Below, piece after piece: positions 36,344-44,653 of a stretch of DNA of 64,000 nt. Position 1 is the first letter of the stretch. Every line of letters starts with the position of its first letter. A program made the translations under genes and the position numbers. The DNA is taken from the NCBI GenBank assembly GCA_964450685.1, contig CAYVDN010000004.1, forward strand, positions 1 to 64,000. Reading direction: 5' to 3'. Source of the stretch: JBAOHV01 sp964450685 (lineage in GTDB: Bacteria > Actinomycetota > Acidimicrobiia > Acidimicrobiales > Microtrichaceae). Below the pieces are notes generated by a model. That model was not told the DNA's origin. It worked only from the letters and a program-made list of their open reading frames with translations, and made no database searches.

Positions 36344-37907
36344 ACTGACGCAGACCAGACCATCGACCGAGGATTCACCCTCCGCGTCCGACTCGATCGG
36401 CGAGGCTCCGAGCGGGCTGGAGGGCGTGCTCGGTTCGGGCGACAACCTGGTTGTCGGGCGCCTCTTCATAGGGTTCTCGCTCATCTACCTGGCGTTGAGC
36501 GCGCTGGGGCTGCTGCTGGCAGGAATCGACGGGCTCGGTGACGACGGCCTGCTCGGCCTGCCGACAGCGTTGTGGACCAGCGCTCCGGTCGCTTTCGTCC
36601 TGTTGGGCGCCGTGCCACTCCTGCTCGGCTTGGCCATCTACGTGGTCCCGCTCCAGGTCGGATCTCCCACGGTCGCCTTTCCCCGAGCCGCTGCTCTCTC
36701 CCTGTGGGGTTGGGCCATCTCGTCGGTCATCTTCCTGGTGGGCGTCGCACTGGACGGCGGAATCGGTGGGGAGGACCTGGAATCGACCCGGCTTTCCAGC
36801 ATCGCTCTCGGCGGTGTGATGGTCGCGCTGTCGATCGGCGCTGTCTGTGTCGCCACCACTGTCCTGTCCCACCGCCCGCTGGGCATGGGTCTGTCGAAGG
36901 TGCCGTTCTTCGCGTGGTCGATGCTCGTGGCTGCCCCGATCTGGATCATGACCTTCGGCTCCACCACGGCCCACGTGTTCCTCGGTCGTATCAGCCAGGC
37001 CGATGCGCCCGGGCTGCTCGAGCGCTGGGTGGAGGGGATGTCGTGGTCCCTGCGGGTTCCGAGCATCTACATGATCGCCATTCCCGCTCTGGGAATCGCA
37101 GCGGATGTGGCTGCCAAGTCGGTCGGTCGACGCGTGAACCCCTACGGCGTGGTGCAGGCGCTGATAGCCACGTTCGCCATCTTCTCCTTCGGGGCGTGGA
37201 CCCAGACGCCCGGTGCCATGCAGACGGCGCTGTGGGTTCTCTGGGTGCTGGTCGCCGCTGTACCAGTCATGGGGCTTCTCGGGGCCGTGCTGGACGTACT
37301 CCGCCGTGGTCGCCCCAAGGGCTCGTCGGCGCTGGTGGCTTCGCTGCTCGTCTTCCTACTTCTCCTGGGTGGGGTGCTCGCCGGAGCGCTCCAGGGACTG
37401 GACACTGCCGGGAAGGGTCAGCTCTTCGGATTCGACACCGCGTCGCTCGAGCTCGCCCAGACGTACTTCCTGTTCGGCGCAGCGCTGCTCGGCGGGGTGG
37501 CCGGTCTCGTGAACTGGAGCCGGCGGATCTATGCGGCTCCCGCATCCGAAGGGCAGGCGAAGGGCATGCTCACCGCAGCTCTGCTGGGCGCCGGGCTGCT
37601 GGCAACCCTGTTCCTCGCAGAGGGCGTCGCCGGAGCGGCTGACCAGTCGATGGACAGCCAGCTACTTGCAGCGATCGCGGCGGCCGGTGGACTGTTGGTC
37701 CTACTGGCCGCTCTTGCCGGGGTCGGACTGACACTCGGTGCCACCCGCGCTGGAGCGAGTCGCCCCGATGCAGATGACGACACGGGACTGACTCTCGAGT
37801 GGTTGCCGGGTGGAGTGATGCCGGGGCAGCAGCCGGAACTCGCCTACGTCAACAGCCCCTACCCGCTGTTGGATTCCCGTGGTGACGTTGACGAGGAGCG
37901 CTCCTGA
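36339..37907 (+). CDS. Cytochrome oxidase subunit I paralogue lacking all heme and copper ligands
   Basis: 522 residues, about 12 membrane helices. It aligns with the true subunit I of this operon: VPLQVGSPTVAFPRAAALSLWGW against LPLQIGARDVSFPRMNALSLWIW, and WSLRVPSIYMIAIPALGI against WIFGHPEVYIMILPSFGI. The heme a His (FTMHG) is Ala here (WTSAP), the CuB His of GHPEVY is Val (RVPSIY), the HH pair is TQ (AWTQT), and HFHY has become AQTY, losing the last two His. It therefore cannot hold hemes or copper and is presumably structural, regulatory or an assembly factor. Its stop overlaps the next start (TGATG). Confidence 0.85.
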   Translation: MALTQTRPSTEDSPSASDSIGEAPSGLEGVLGSGDNLVVGRLFIGFSLIYLALSALGLLLAGIDGLGDDGLLGLPTALWTSAPVAFVLLGAVPLLLGLAIYVVPLQVGSPTVAFPRAAALSLWGWAISSVIFLVGVALDGGIGGEDLESTRLSSIALGGVMVALSIGAVCVATTVLSHRPLGMGLSKVPFFAWSMLVAAPIWIMTFGSTTAHVFLGRISQADAPGLLERWVEGMSWSLRVPSIYMIAIPALGIAADVAAKSVGRRVNPYGVVQALIATFAIFSFGAWTQTPGAMQTALWVLWVLVAAVPVMGLLGAVLDVLRRGRPKGSSALVASLLVFLLLLGGVLAGALQGLDTAGKGQLFGFDTASLELAQTYFLFGAALLGGVAGLVNWSRRIYAAPASEGQAKGMLTAALLGAGLLATLFLAEGVAGAADQSMDSQLLAAIAAAGGLLVLLAALAGVGLTLGATRAGASRPDADDDTGLTLEWLPGGVMPGQQPELAYVNSPYPLLDSRGDVDEERS

Positions 37908-38497
37908 TGGCTCACACCGACACACTCCCCGCTACAGCAGCACCCGCTCCGGTCCTGCCCCGCAGGCGTGAACTGCTGTTCGGCACAGCGTTCGCGACCG
38001 CTGGTGTGGTCATGGGCATGGTCACGCTGATCGGCGCCTACATCGCTGCACGTGACGCCACTGGTGCCGCGTGGTTGTCCACGAACGTCATCCCGTTGAC
38101 CCAGCCGAACATGCAGCTGCTGACGCTCGCCATGTCGGTGGTCACGATGCAGTGGGCGGTCTGGTCGATCGGTCGCGACGACCGCTACCACACGTACCTG
38201 GCCCTCGGTGTCACGTTGCTGCTCGGGCTGGCCTTCCTGAACCAGACCAGCTTCCTCTTCAACCAGATGGGCGTGACCATCGTCCAGGCCGAGGGGCCGC
38301 TCTTCTACGCGGTCACCGCCGGTCACCTGGCCATGGTCGTGGCCGGGATGGTGTTCATCGCTCTCATGGGGTTCCGGACCCTCGGTGGCCAGTTCTCGAG
38401 CCGTCAGCCGGACGGCTTGGGCGCGGCTGCGATCTTCTGGTACGCCGCCTGCGCGCTGTACCCCGTCATCTGGTTCGCCGTCTACGTGCAGAAGTGA
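37907..38497 (+). CDS. Cytochrome oxidase subunit III-like paralogue
   Basis: 196 residues, five or six membrane helices, subunit III fold by overall layout: FATAGVVMGMVTLIGAYIAARD, TMQWAVWSIGRDDRYHTYLALG and FYAVTAGHLAMVVAGMVFIALM. The C-terminal YWHFVDIVW of the true subunit III (42766-43398) reads FWYAACALY here, without the conserved His, and the Glu of the QAYEF segment is missing. Coupled by one base to the ligand-less subunit I paralogue. The two probably form a pair like real subunits I and III. Confidence 0.7.
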   Translation: MAHTDTLPATAAPAPVLPRRRELLFGTAFATAGVVMGMVTLIGAYIAARDATGAAWLSTNVIPLTQPNMQLLTLAMSVVTMQWAVWSIGRDDRYHTYLALGVTLLLGLAFLNQTSFLFNQMGVTIVQAEGPLFYAVTAGHLAMVVAGMVFIALMGFRTLGGQFSSRQPDGLGAAAIFWYAACALYPVIWFAVYVQK

Positions 38498-38505
38498 GCT
38501 GATCG

Positions 38506-39411
38506 ATGATCACACGTGGTTCGAAATACTTCTTCGGTGCAGCAGCCATCGCATACCTGGCTGCTCTGCTCTACGGCTTTCTGAGCGGGGCATCCGCCCA
38601 CGGCGGTGTGATCGCCGTCTTCAACGACGGTGACATCGTCAACTCGATTGTCGGTCCGATCAGCTTCGGCTGGAAAGGCTGGGTCGGGGATCAGATCGGC
38701 TTCTCCATCCTCATGGGATTTGCCGGCACGATGCTGGTTCTCGGTGGTTTCACCTCGGCCTTCCGCGACGGTTCGCCGGAACGACTCGCCGAGCTCCAAG
38801 GCGCGACGGTCGACAACGGCGAGATCACCGGGTCCCGCGTGGACCTGCGGATCCCGACACCTCAGGGCCTCAGCTTCTGGCCAGTCGTCACAGCGTTCAG
38901 CGCCGGGATCGTGATCGTCGGTCTGGCCTACAACACGGTGCTGTTCGCCATCGGCTGCATCGGCCTCGCCATCGCCGGGATCGAGTGGACCGTGAAGGCT
39001 TGGTCCGAGCGTGCCACAGGCGATGCCGTTCGCAACCGAGACATCCGCGACCACCTCATGCATCCTCTCGAGGTTCCCATCGGAGCGACCCTCGGTGCGG
39101 TCCTGGTCATCTTCTGCGTGTCCCGGGTCCTGCTGGCCGTTCCGAAGATCGGTTCCGTGTTCTTCATCATCATCTTCGCGACGTTCATCTTCCTGATCGC
39201 GATCCTCCTGGCCAGCAGGCCCGACCTGAAGCGGACTGTGCTTGTCGCGTCGCTGGTCGTCTTCGGCATCCTGATCATCCTGGGCGGGATCATCGGCGGA
39301 GTGGTCGGACAGCGTGCGGCCGAGCACGAGGAGGAGGAGTCGATGGCGGCCACCCTCGTCGTCGAAGCCCCGGCATCGATCGGCTCCGGCGCCCCGGCCG
39401 GCGGGAACTGA
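38506..39411 (+). CDS. CtaF-like oxidase subunit IV with extra C-terminal membrane helices
   Basis: 301 residues. The first part resembles actinobacterial subunit IV (CtaF, about 140 residues): an N-terminal helix (FFGAAAIAYLAALLYGFLS), a second helix, a charged loop (SPERLAELQGATVDNGEI), then TPQGLSFWPVVTAFSAGIVIVGLA and another helix. About 150 further residues add helices near 190-215, 215-240 and 245-270 and a Glu-rich end. This extension is unusual for CtaF and its role is unknown. It begins 8 nt after the subunit III-like gene and ends 10 nt before coxB. Confidence 0.6.
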   Translation: MITRGSKYFFGAAAIAYLAALLYGFLSGASAHGGVIAVFNDGDIVNSIVGPISFGWKGWVGDQIGFSILMGFAGTMLVLGGFTSAFRDGSPERLAELQGATVDNGEITGSRVDLRIPTPQGLSFWPVVTAFSAGIVIVGLAYNTVLFAIGCIGLAIAGIEWTVKAWSERATGDAVRNRDIRDHLMHPLEVPIGATLGAVLVIFCVSRVLLAVPKIGSVFFIIIFATFIFLIAILLASRPDLKRTVLVASLVVFGILIILGGIIGGVVGQRAAEHEEEESMAATLVVEAPASIGSGAPAGGN

Positions 39412-39421
39412 GAGGTAGGAC

Positions 39422-40639
39422 GTGGACAAGAAGCGCAGCGCAGCCATCTGGACGACCATCTCCCTGGTAGTTGTCCTCTTTTTCATCTGGCTGATGGTCC
39501 GTGACATCGGTCTGCCGGAAGGTCGGCCGCTCACCACGCTGAGCCCCCGCGGTGAGAAGGCCCAGTCGATCCAGGACCTGATCATCCCGGTGTTTGCTAT
39601 CGCCGGGTTGGTCTTCGTGCTCGTCGAGGTCGGTATCGTCTGGCTGGTCACCCGCTTCCGGCGCACCGCCGACGACGTCGACGGCGTCGACGAACCTGAC
39701 CAGACGCACGGCAACTCCAAGCTCGAGATCGGTTGGACACTTGTGCCGGCCGTTCTTCTGGCTGTGCTAGCCGTGTTCAACGTCCAGGGCATCCTTGCCA
39801 TGGACGACGCCGAGGATCCGCTCGAGGTAACGGTGATCGGCCAGCAGTGGTGGTGGGAGTACCGCTACGACCTCGATTCGAACGGAACGGTCGACATCAT
39901 CACTGCGACCGAGGCCGCGATCCCGGTCGGTCGTGACGTCGTGTTCAAGATCCAGTCGAACGACGTCATCCACTCGTTCTGGATCCCCGCCCTCGCCGGA
40001 AAGATGGACGCAGTGCCGGGCAGGACCCACGAACGGGTCCTCCAGGCGAGCGAGGCCGGCCTCTACCAGGGCCAGTGCACTGAGTACTGCGGGCTCTCCC
40101 ACGGTGTCATGCGCATGCAGGTCAAGGCGCTGGAGCAGGCCGAATACGACGAGTGGGTCGAGCAGATGACGACCCCGCCGGACGCCCCGGACCCGAGCGA
40201 CGAGCTCGCGGTGGCCGGGCAGGCGCTGTTCGTCACCCAGTGCAGCTTCTGTCATCAGATCAACGGTCTCGACCCGAACTCGCAGGCTCCCTACGAGTAC
40301 TCCGACACCCCGGATCCGGAGTACGGCAAGACCGTCAACATCACGATGGCGTCGGGCAACGCTCCCAACCTGACGCACTTCATGATGCGTAGCTACTTCG
40401 CAGGTGGTCTGCTCCGTCTCTACGAGAACCTTCCCGAGGGAGATGGTCGAGTCGAGGACAGCTCCCTGGTCGAGGCGGTGCCCAGCGGTACCCCCGACGA
40501 GAACAACATCAAGCGCTGGTTGCGGAATCCGGAAGAGGTCAAGCCGATGAATCCGAACAACAACCAGGGCATGCCGAACTACAACCTGAGCGAAGAGCAG
40601 ATCGAACAGCTGACGGCGTTCCTGCTCACCCTGAAGTGA
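39422..40639 (+). CDS. ctaC: Cytochrome c oxidase subunit II with fused cytochrome c domain
   Basis: 405 residues. Two N-terminal membrane helices, then the cupredoxin domain with QQWWWEYRYD, DVIHSFWIP and the CuA site CTEYCGLSHGVM. A C-terminal cytochrome c domain follows, with heme motif CSFCH (QCSFCHQINGLD) and a Met in NQGMPNY as likely sixth ligand. The fused domain passes electrons straight to CuA, as in caa3-type oxidases. Other caa3 enzymes usually use a soluble or bound cytochrome c as donor. GTG start, GAGAGGTAGG upstream. Confidence 0.93.
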   Translation: MDKKRSAAIWTTISLVVVLFFIWLMVRDIGLPEGRPLTTLSPRGEKAQSIQDLIIPVFAIAGLVFVLVEVGIVWLVTRFRRTADDVDGVDEPDQTHGNSKLEIGWTLVPAVLLAVLAVFNVQGILAMDDAEDPLEVTVIGQQWWWEYRYDLDSNGTVDIITATEAAIPVGRDVVFKIQSNDVIHSFWIPALAGKMDAVPGRTHERVLQASEAGLYQGQCTEYCGLSHGVMRMQVKALEQAEYDEWVEQMTTPPDAPDPSDELAVAGQALFVTQCSFCHQINGLDPNSQAPYEYSDTPDPEYGKTVNITMASGNAPNLTHFMMRSYFAGGLLRLYENLPEGDGRVEDSSLVEAVPSGTPDENNIKRWLRNPEEVKPMNPNNNQGMPNYNLSEEQIEQLTAFLLTLK

Positions 40640-40650
40640 GGCCGAGAACG

Positions 40651-40704
40651 ATGGCGACCACCACTGAAACGAACACCGTGACGGAGACGGAGGTGATGAT
40701 CTGA
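40651..40704 (+). CDS. Possible 17-residue leader peptide before ctaD
   Basis: ATG at 40651 opens MATTTETNTVTETEVMI and its TGA shares a base with the ctaD ATG (TGATG). The peptide is almost only Thr, Glu and Val. GAGG lies upstream. The strong ctaD ribosome site GGAGGTGAT (40689-40697) is inside it. It may couple translation of ctaD to ctaC, or be chance. Confidence 0.35.
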   Translation: MATTTETNTVTETEVMI

Positions 40705-42773
40705 TGGCGATCATCGAGGACGAGCGTCCGTTGGAGCTGACCACAGGCAGCGAGGCCTTCGCGGTCAACCCGATCGGCGTCTTCGCCCGGCCGAAGGCGA
40801 GCCACGGCTGGCGCTCGTGGATCAACACGGTCGATCACAAGAAGATCGGCATCATGTACGGCATCGCGTCGCTGTTCTTCCTCTTCGTGGGAGGCTTCGA
40901 GGCGCTGCTGATCAGGCTCCAGTTGGCCGTACCCGGCAACAAGCTCCTGTCGGCCGAGCTGTACAACCAGGTCTTCACGATGCACGGCGTCACGATGGTC
41001 TTCCTCGTGGTCATGCCGATGCAGTCGGCGTTCGCCAACTACCTACTGCCCCTGCAGATCGGTGCCCGCGACGTGTCGTTCCCCCGCATGAACGCACTCT
41101 CGCTGTGGATCTGGCTCTTCGGTGCGGTGTTCTTCAACACCGCGTGGCTGCTCGGTGGTGGCGCCGATGGCGGCTGGTTCAACTACGCGCCGAACTCGAG
41201 CGTCACGTTCTCCCCGAGTCACGGAATCGACTTCTACGCCGTCGGTCTGCTGATCATGGGTATCGGCTCGACCGTGTCGGCGGTGAACCTCACGGTGACC
41301 GTGCTCAACATGCGCACCCCTGGCATGACCCTGATGAAGATGCCCGTGTTCACATGGATGGCCTTCATCACCCAGGTCCTGTTGGTCTTCGCTCTGCCGG
41401 TGATCACAGTCGCCCTGCTCCTGCTGACACTCGACCGTCTCTTCGACGCCAACTTCTTCAACGCCTCCAAGGGCGGGGACCCGTTCCTCTGGCAGCAACT
41501 GGTCTGGATCTTCGGCCACCCCGAGGTGTACATCATGATCCTGCCGAGCTTCGGGATCGTGTCGGAGATCATCCCGGTGTTCTCCCGCAAGCCGATCTTC
41601 GGATATCCGTTCATGGTCGGATCCGGTATCGCCATCGGCTTCATGGGCTGGGGCGTCTGGGCCCACCACATGTTCGCCTCGGGCATGGGTCAGATGTCGG
41701 TGCTCGCGTTCTCGCTGGCTACGATGTTCATCGCCGTCCCCACGGGCGTGAAGATCCTGAACTGGCTGGCCACGATGTACGGCGGTCGCCTGCGCTTCAC
41801 CACGGCGATGCTGTTCTCGATCGGCCTCGTCGGCATGTTCACCATCGGTGGGCTCTCCGGTGTGTCGCACGCCATCGCGCCGGCCGACACCCAGCAGACC
41901 GACACCTACTACATCATCGCCCACTTCCACTACGTGCTCTTCGGCGGTGCCCTGCTCGCCCTGTTCGGTGGCATGTACTTCTGGTGGCCGAAGATGTTCG
42001 GTCACATGCTCGGTGAGAAGCTCGGCAAGTGGCACTTCTGGGTGATGCTCGTCGGGTTCAACCTGACGTTCGGACCCCAGCACATCCTCGGTCTGCAGGG
42101 CATGATGCGCCGCACCTGGACCTACACCGAGGATCAGGGGTTCAACACCTGGAACCTGGTGTCGACGATCGGTGCGCTTACCATCGCCGTCTCGCTGCTC
42201 ATCTTCCTGGCGAACATTGCCCTCAGCTACCGCAAGCACCGGCGCAACCCGGTCAACCCCGGAGCGGACCCGTGGGACGCCCGCAGCCTCGAGTGGATGA
42301 TCCCGTCGCCGGTCCCGGAGCACAACTTCGACGAGCTGCCGGTCGTCGAGTCGGCCGACGAGTTCTGGTACCGCAAGTACGGCCACGACGAGAACCACCG
42401 ACTCGTGCGGATCGCCCGTACCGAGGACGTCGTCCAGAAGGGCGACGCGACCGACGTGCACCTTCCCTCCCCGTCGTACTGGCCGATCGTCCTGGCCGCC
42501 GGGTTGCCGTTGATCGGCTACGGGCTGATCTTCTCCCTCTACTGGGCGATCCCCGGGGCGATCCTGGTCATCGCTGGTGTCTTCGGTTGGGTGATGGAAC
42601 CCTCGACCGATCCTGACGCGGCGCACGGCCACGACGAAGACGCGCCGCATGACGACGCCCCCGATGCCGCCGCCGCAGAGCTGCCCGCAGCCGACGGCGA
42701 CGCCGAAGAGTCCACCGACGCCTCAGCCGACTCAGCGGCAGAGGCCACTCCAGAGGAGGCCCCCGTTGGGTGA
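40704..42773 (+). CDS. ctaD: Cytochrome c oxidase subunit I
   Basis: 689 residues, 12 core helices plus extra C-terminal helices. All ligands are present: the heme a His in FTMHG, the CuB His and Tyr in FGHPEVYIM, HH in WAHHMFASGM and HFHY for heme a3 and heme a. A K-channel-type Lys occurs in GVKILNW. After about residue 580 the protein adds two helices (YWPIVLAAGLPLIGYG, AIPGAILVIAGVFGWVM) and an acidic Ala/Asp/Glu tail. This is the catalytic, proton-pumping subunit of the A-type terminal oxidase. The Shine-Dalgarno GGAGGTGAT is perfect. Confidence 0.96.
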   Translation: MAIIEDERPLELTTGSEAFAVNPIGVFARPKASHGWRSWINTVDHKKIGIMYGIASLFFLFVGGFEALLIRLQLAVPGNKLLSAELYNQVFTMHGVTMVFLVVMPMQSAFANYLLPLQIGARDVSFPRMNALSLWIWLFGAVFFNTAWLLGGGADGGWFNYAPNSSVTFSPSHGIDFYAVGLLIMGIGSTVSAVNLTVTVLNMRTPGMTLMKMPVFTWMAFITQVLLVFALPVITVALLLLTLDRLFDANFFNASKGGDPFLWQQLVWIFGHPEVYIMILPSFGIVSEIIPVFSRKPIFGYPFMVGSGIAIGFMGWGVWAHHMFASGMGQMSVLAFSLATMFIAVPTGVKILNWLATMYGGRLRFTTAMLFSIGLVGMFTIGGLSGVSHAIAPADTQQTDTYYIIAHFHYVLFGGALLALFGGMYFWWPKMFGHMLGEKLGKWHFWVMLVGFNLTFGPQHILGLQGMMRRTWTYTEDQGFNTWNLVSTIGALTIAVSLLIFLANIALSYRKHRRNPVNPGADPWDARSLEWMIPSPVPEHNFDELPVVESADEFWYRKYGHDENHRLVRIARTEDVVQKGDATDVHLPSPSYWPIVLAAGLPLIGYGLIFSLYWAIPGAILVIAGVFGWVMEPSTDPDAAHGHDEDAPHDDAPDAAAAELPAADGDAEESTDASADSAAEATPEEAPVG

Positions 42774-43398
42774 CCTGATGTACGAGGAGGTCGAGGACGT
42801 CGAGTTCCCCGACGACATCCACGTCACGTCCACCGGCATCTCCAACGAGAAGCTGGGCATGTGGGTGTACCTGGCGTCGGACTGCCTGCTCTTCGGCGGC
42901 ATGATCTCGGCCTACTTGGTCTACAAGAACCGCCCGGCGCAGGTCGCCGGACTGGCAGGGTCCGACAAGATCCCGTCGGAGTTCTTCGACATCCCGTTCA
43001 CGTCGATGACGTCGTTCATCCTGCTGATGAGTTCGCTCACGATGGTGCTCGCAGTCAACGCCATAATCCGAGGCGACCTGACCCGCATGCGGCTCTGGCT
43101 GACTTCGACGGCGATTCTCGGTGGCATGTTCCTCGGCGGGCAGGCCTACGAGTTCACGATGTTCGTCACCCAGGATGGTTTGGGGTTCACCACGAACGTC
43201 GCATCCTCGGCGTTCTTCGCCTTGACAGGTCTGCACGGATTGCACGTGCTGGTGGGCGTGATCATGTTGCTGGCGCTCGTCTCCCTGTCGTTCTACCGGA
43301 AGATGCACGCCGAGGCGGTCGAAGTGGTCGGCCTCTACTGGCACTTCGTCGACATCGTCTGGGTGTTGATCTTCACCGTCGTCTACCTGATCCCATGA
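42766..43398 (+). CDS. ctaE: Cytochrome c oxidase subunit III
   Basis: 210 residues from the TTG at 42766; ATG 42778 is the alternative. AGAGGAGG (42752-42759) lies 6 nt before the TTG but 18 nt before the ATG, so I prefer TTG. Seven-helix type lacking the first pair is possible: KLGMWVYLASDCLLFGGMISAY, GGQAYEF with the conserved Glu, LTGLHGLHVLVGVIML and GLYWHFVDIVWVLIF with the conserved His. Overlaps the ctaD end by 8 nt. Confidence 0.93.
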   Translation: MGDLMYEEVEDVEFPDDIHVTSTGISNEKLGMWVYLASDCLLFGGMISAYLVYKNRPAQVAGLAGSDKIPSEFFDIPFTSMTSFILLMSSLTMVLAVNAIIRGDLTRMRLWLTSTAILGGMFLGGQAYEFTMFVTQDGLGFTTNVASSAFFALTGLHGLHVLVGVIMLLALVSLSFYRKMHAEAVEVVGLYWHFVDIVWVLIFTVVYLIP

Positions 43399-43408
43399 GG
43401 AGCATGCT

Positions 43409-43849
43409 GTGAGCAGCGACGTAGCAGAGCTCGACGACCACTCACCGGTCCATCCGGGCGAGCATCACACGCACGGTCCGACGGACCGGCAGTACTTCAA
43501 CATCTTCTTCATCCTCGTGGTGCTCACCGCGCTCGAGGTGAGCACCTACTGGTGGGAGGAGTGGTTCGGCGAGGCGGCCCACAAGGTCGCAGTGCCGCTG
43601 CTCTTCGTGCTGATGATCATCAAGTTCCTGCTGGTCGCGATGTTCTTCATGCACCTGAAGTTCGATTCGCCGATGCTCAAGCGGATCTTCTACGGCGGCG
43701 TCCTGTTCGGTTTGGCGATCTACATGATCGCGCTGACCTCGATGAACTTCTGGACCGACTCGGGCAACACTTGGTTCAACGATCCGCCGCCGGTGCCGCC
43801 GGCACCGGCTTGTGCGTCGACGCAGCTGCCCGGTGAGTGCGCGGTTTGA
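43409..43849 (+). CDS. Prokaryotic cytochrome c oxidase subunit IV (COX4_pro)
   Basis: 146 residues, three membrane helices: YFNIFFILVVLTALEVSTYW, AVPLLFVLMIIKFLLVAMFFMHLKFD and a last helix (FYGGVLFGLAIYMIAL). K-x-x-L-V-x-x-F-F-M-H-L is the signature of the small bacterial subunit IV family. The N terminus is His-rich (HSPVHPGEHHTH). It starts 10 nt after ctaE and is the last gene of the oxidase operon. Confidence 0.88.
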   Translation: MSSDVAELDDHSPVHPGEHHTHGPTDRQYFNIFFILVVLTALEVSTYWWEEWFGEAAHKVAVPLLFVLMIIKFLLVAMFFMHLKFDSPMLKRIFYGGVLFGLAIYMIALTSMNFWTDSGNTWFNDPPPVPPAPACASTQLPGECAV

Positions 43850-43880
43850 TCCTTTCACACACATCCGTTTTTCAGATCCT

Positions 43881-43911
43881 GAAGTGCTGCGCTGCTCGCG
43901 GGCGGCACTTC
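43881..43911. terminator. Hairpin between oxidase operon and ABC genes
   Basis: GAAGTGC and GCACTTC with a 17-nt loop, between convergent operons. A TTTTT run lies just before it on the plus strand. Moderate support as a terminator. Confidence 0.35.
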
Positions 43912-43921
43912 CGCGTCGGGG

Positions 43922-44653
43922 CTACTCCCAGCGGAACCAGAGAGCCGCAGCGAGAGGTGCCAGAACCGCCCAGGCCGTCAGGGAGATCCAGGCCCAGCTC
44001 TCGACCGGGCCACCGACTCCGAGCGAACCGGTGAGCACCTCGGCGAGCGGGGCGGCCGGGAGAGCTCTGGCCACGGTGGCGACAGCGCCGGGAAGCTCCT
44101 CGAGGGGGATGACCATGCCGCCTGTCAGCAGTAGCACCAAGTAGAGGGCATTGGTGGCGGCGAGGGTAGCCAGGCCAGGCAGCGTCCCCGCCATGAGCAG
44201 GCCCAGGCCGCCGAAAGCCGCAGTGCCGAGGATCGCGCCGAGCAGCGCAGGTGCCCACCCCGAAACCGGAGGGGACCAGCCGAGAGAGACAGCGACTCCG
44301 ATCAACAGGATCCACTGAACCACTTCGATGACCAGGACGGCGGTGACCTTCGCCGCGACCCAACGCGGCCTGCCCAGGGGTGAAGCACCGAGGCGCTTGA
44401 GCACCCCGTAGGCCCGCTCGAACCCAGTGGCGATGCCGAGCGAGACCATCGCCGTCGACATGATTGCCAGCGCGAGGACGCCGGGCGCCAGGAAGTCGAC
44501 AGCCTGGTCCACACCGGTCGGGAGTGGCAGCACCTCGACGGTGGAGAAGAAGACCAGGATGAGAAGCGGGATACCCAACGAGACGAGCAGTTGCTCACCC
44601 TGCCGCGACGAGAGCGTGAGCTCGAGACGGACCTGCGACAGGTACGGCTTCAT
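43922..44653 (-). CDS. ABC-2 type exporter permease
   Basis: 243 residues with about six membrane helices. It begins with the amphipathic start typical of ABC-2 permeases (LSQVRLELTLSSRQGEQLLVSLGIPLLILVFFS), then LAIMSTAMVSLGIATGFERAYGVLKRLGASPLGR as the conserved loop. It overlaps the ATPase gene by 4 nt (ATGA). Together they form a two-gene exporter for an unknown substrate. Confidence 0.88.
   Translation of the reverse strand: MKPYLSQVRLELTLSSRQGEQLLVSLGIPLLILVFFSTVEVLPLPTGVDQAVDFLAPGVLALAIMSTAMVSLGIATGFERAYGVLKRLGASPLGRPRWVAAKVTAVLVIEVVQWILLIGVAVSLGWSPPVSGWAPALLGAILGTAAFGGLGLLMAGTLPGLATLAATNALYLVLLLTGGMVIPLEELPGAVATVARALPAAPLAEVLTGSLGVGGPVESWAWISLTAWAVLAPLAAALWFRWE

Noticed and set aside
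41043..42650. 535-codon minus-strand frame opposite ctaD
   Set aside because: Antisense to a fully conserved oxidase subunit, no domain visible.
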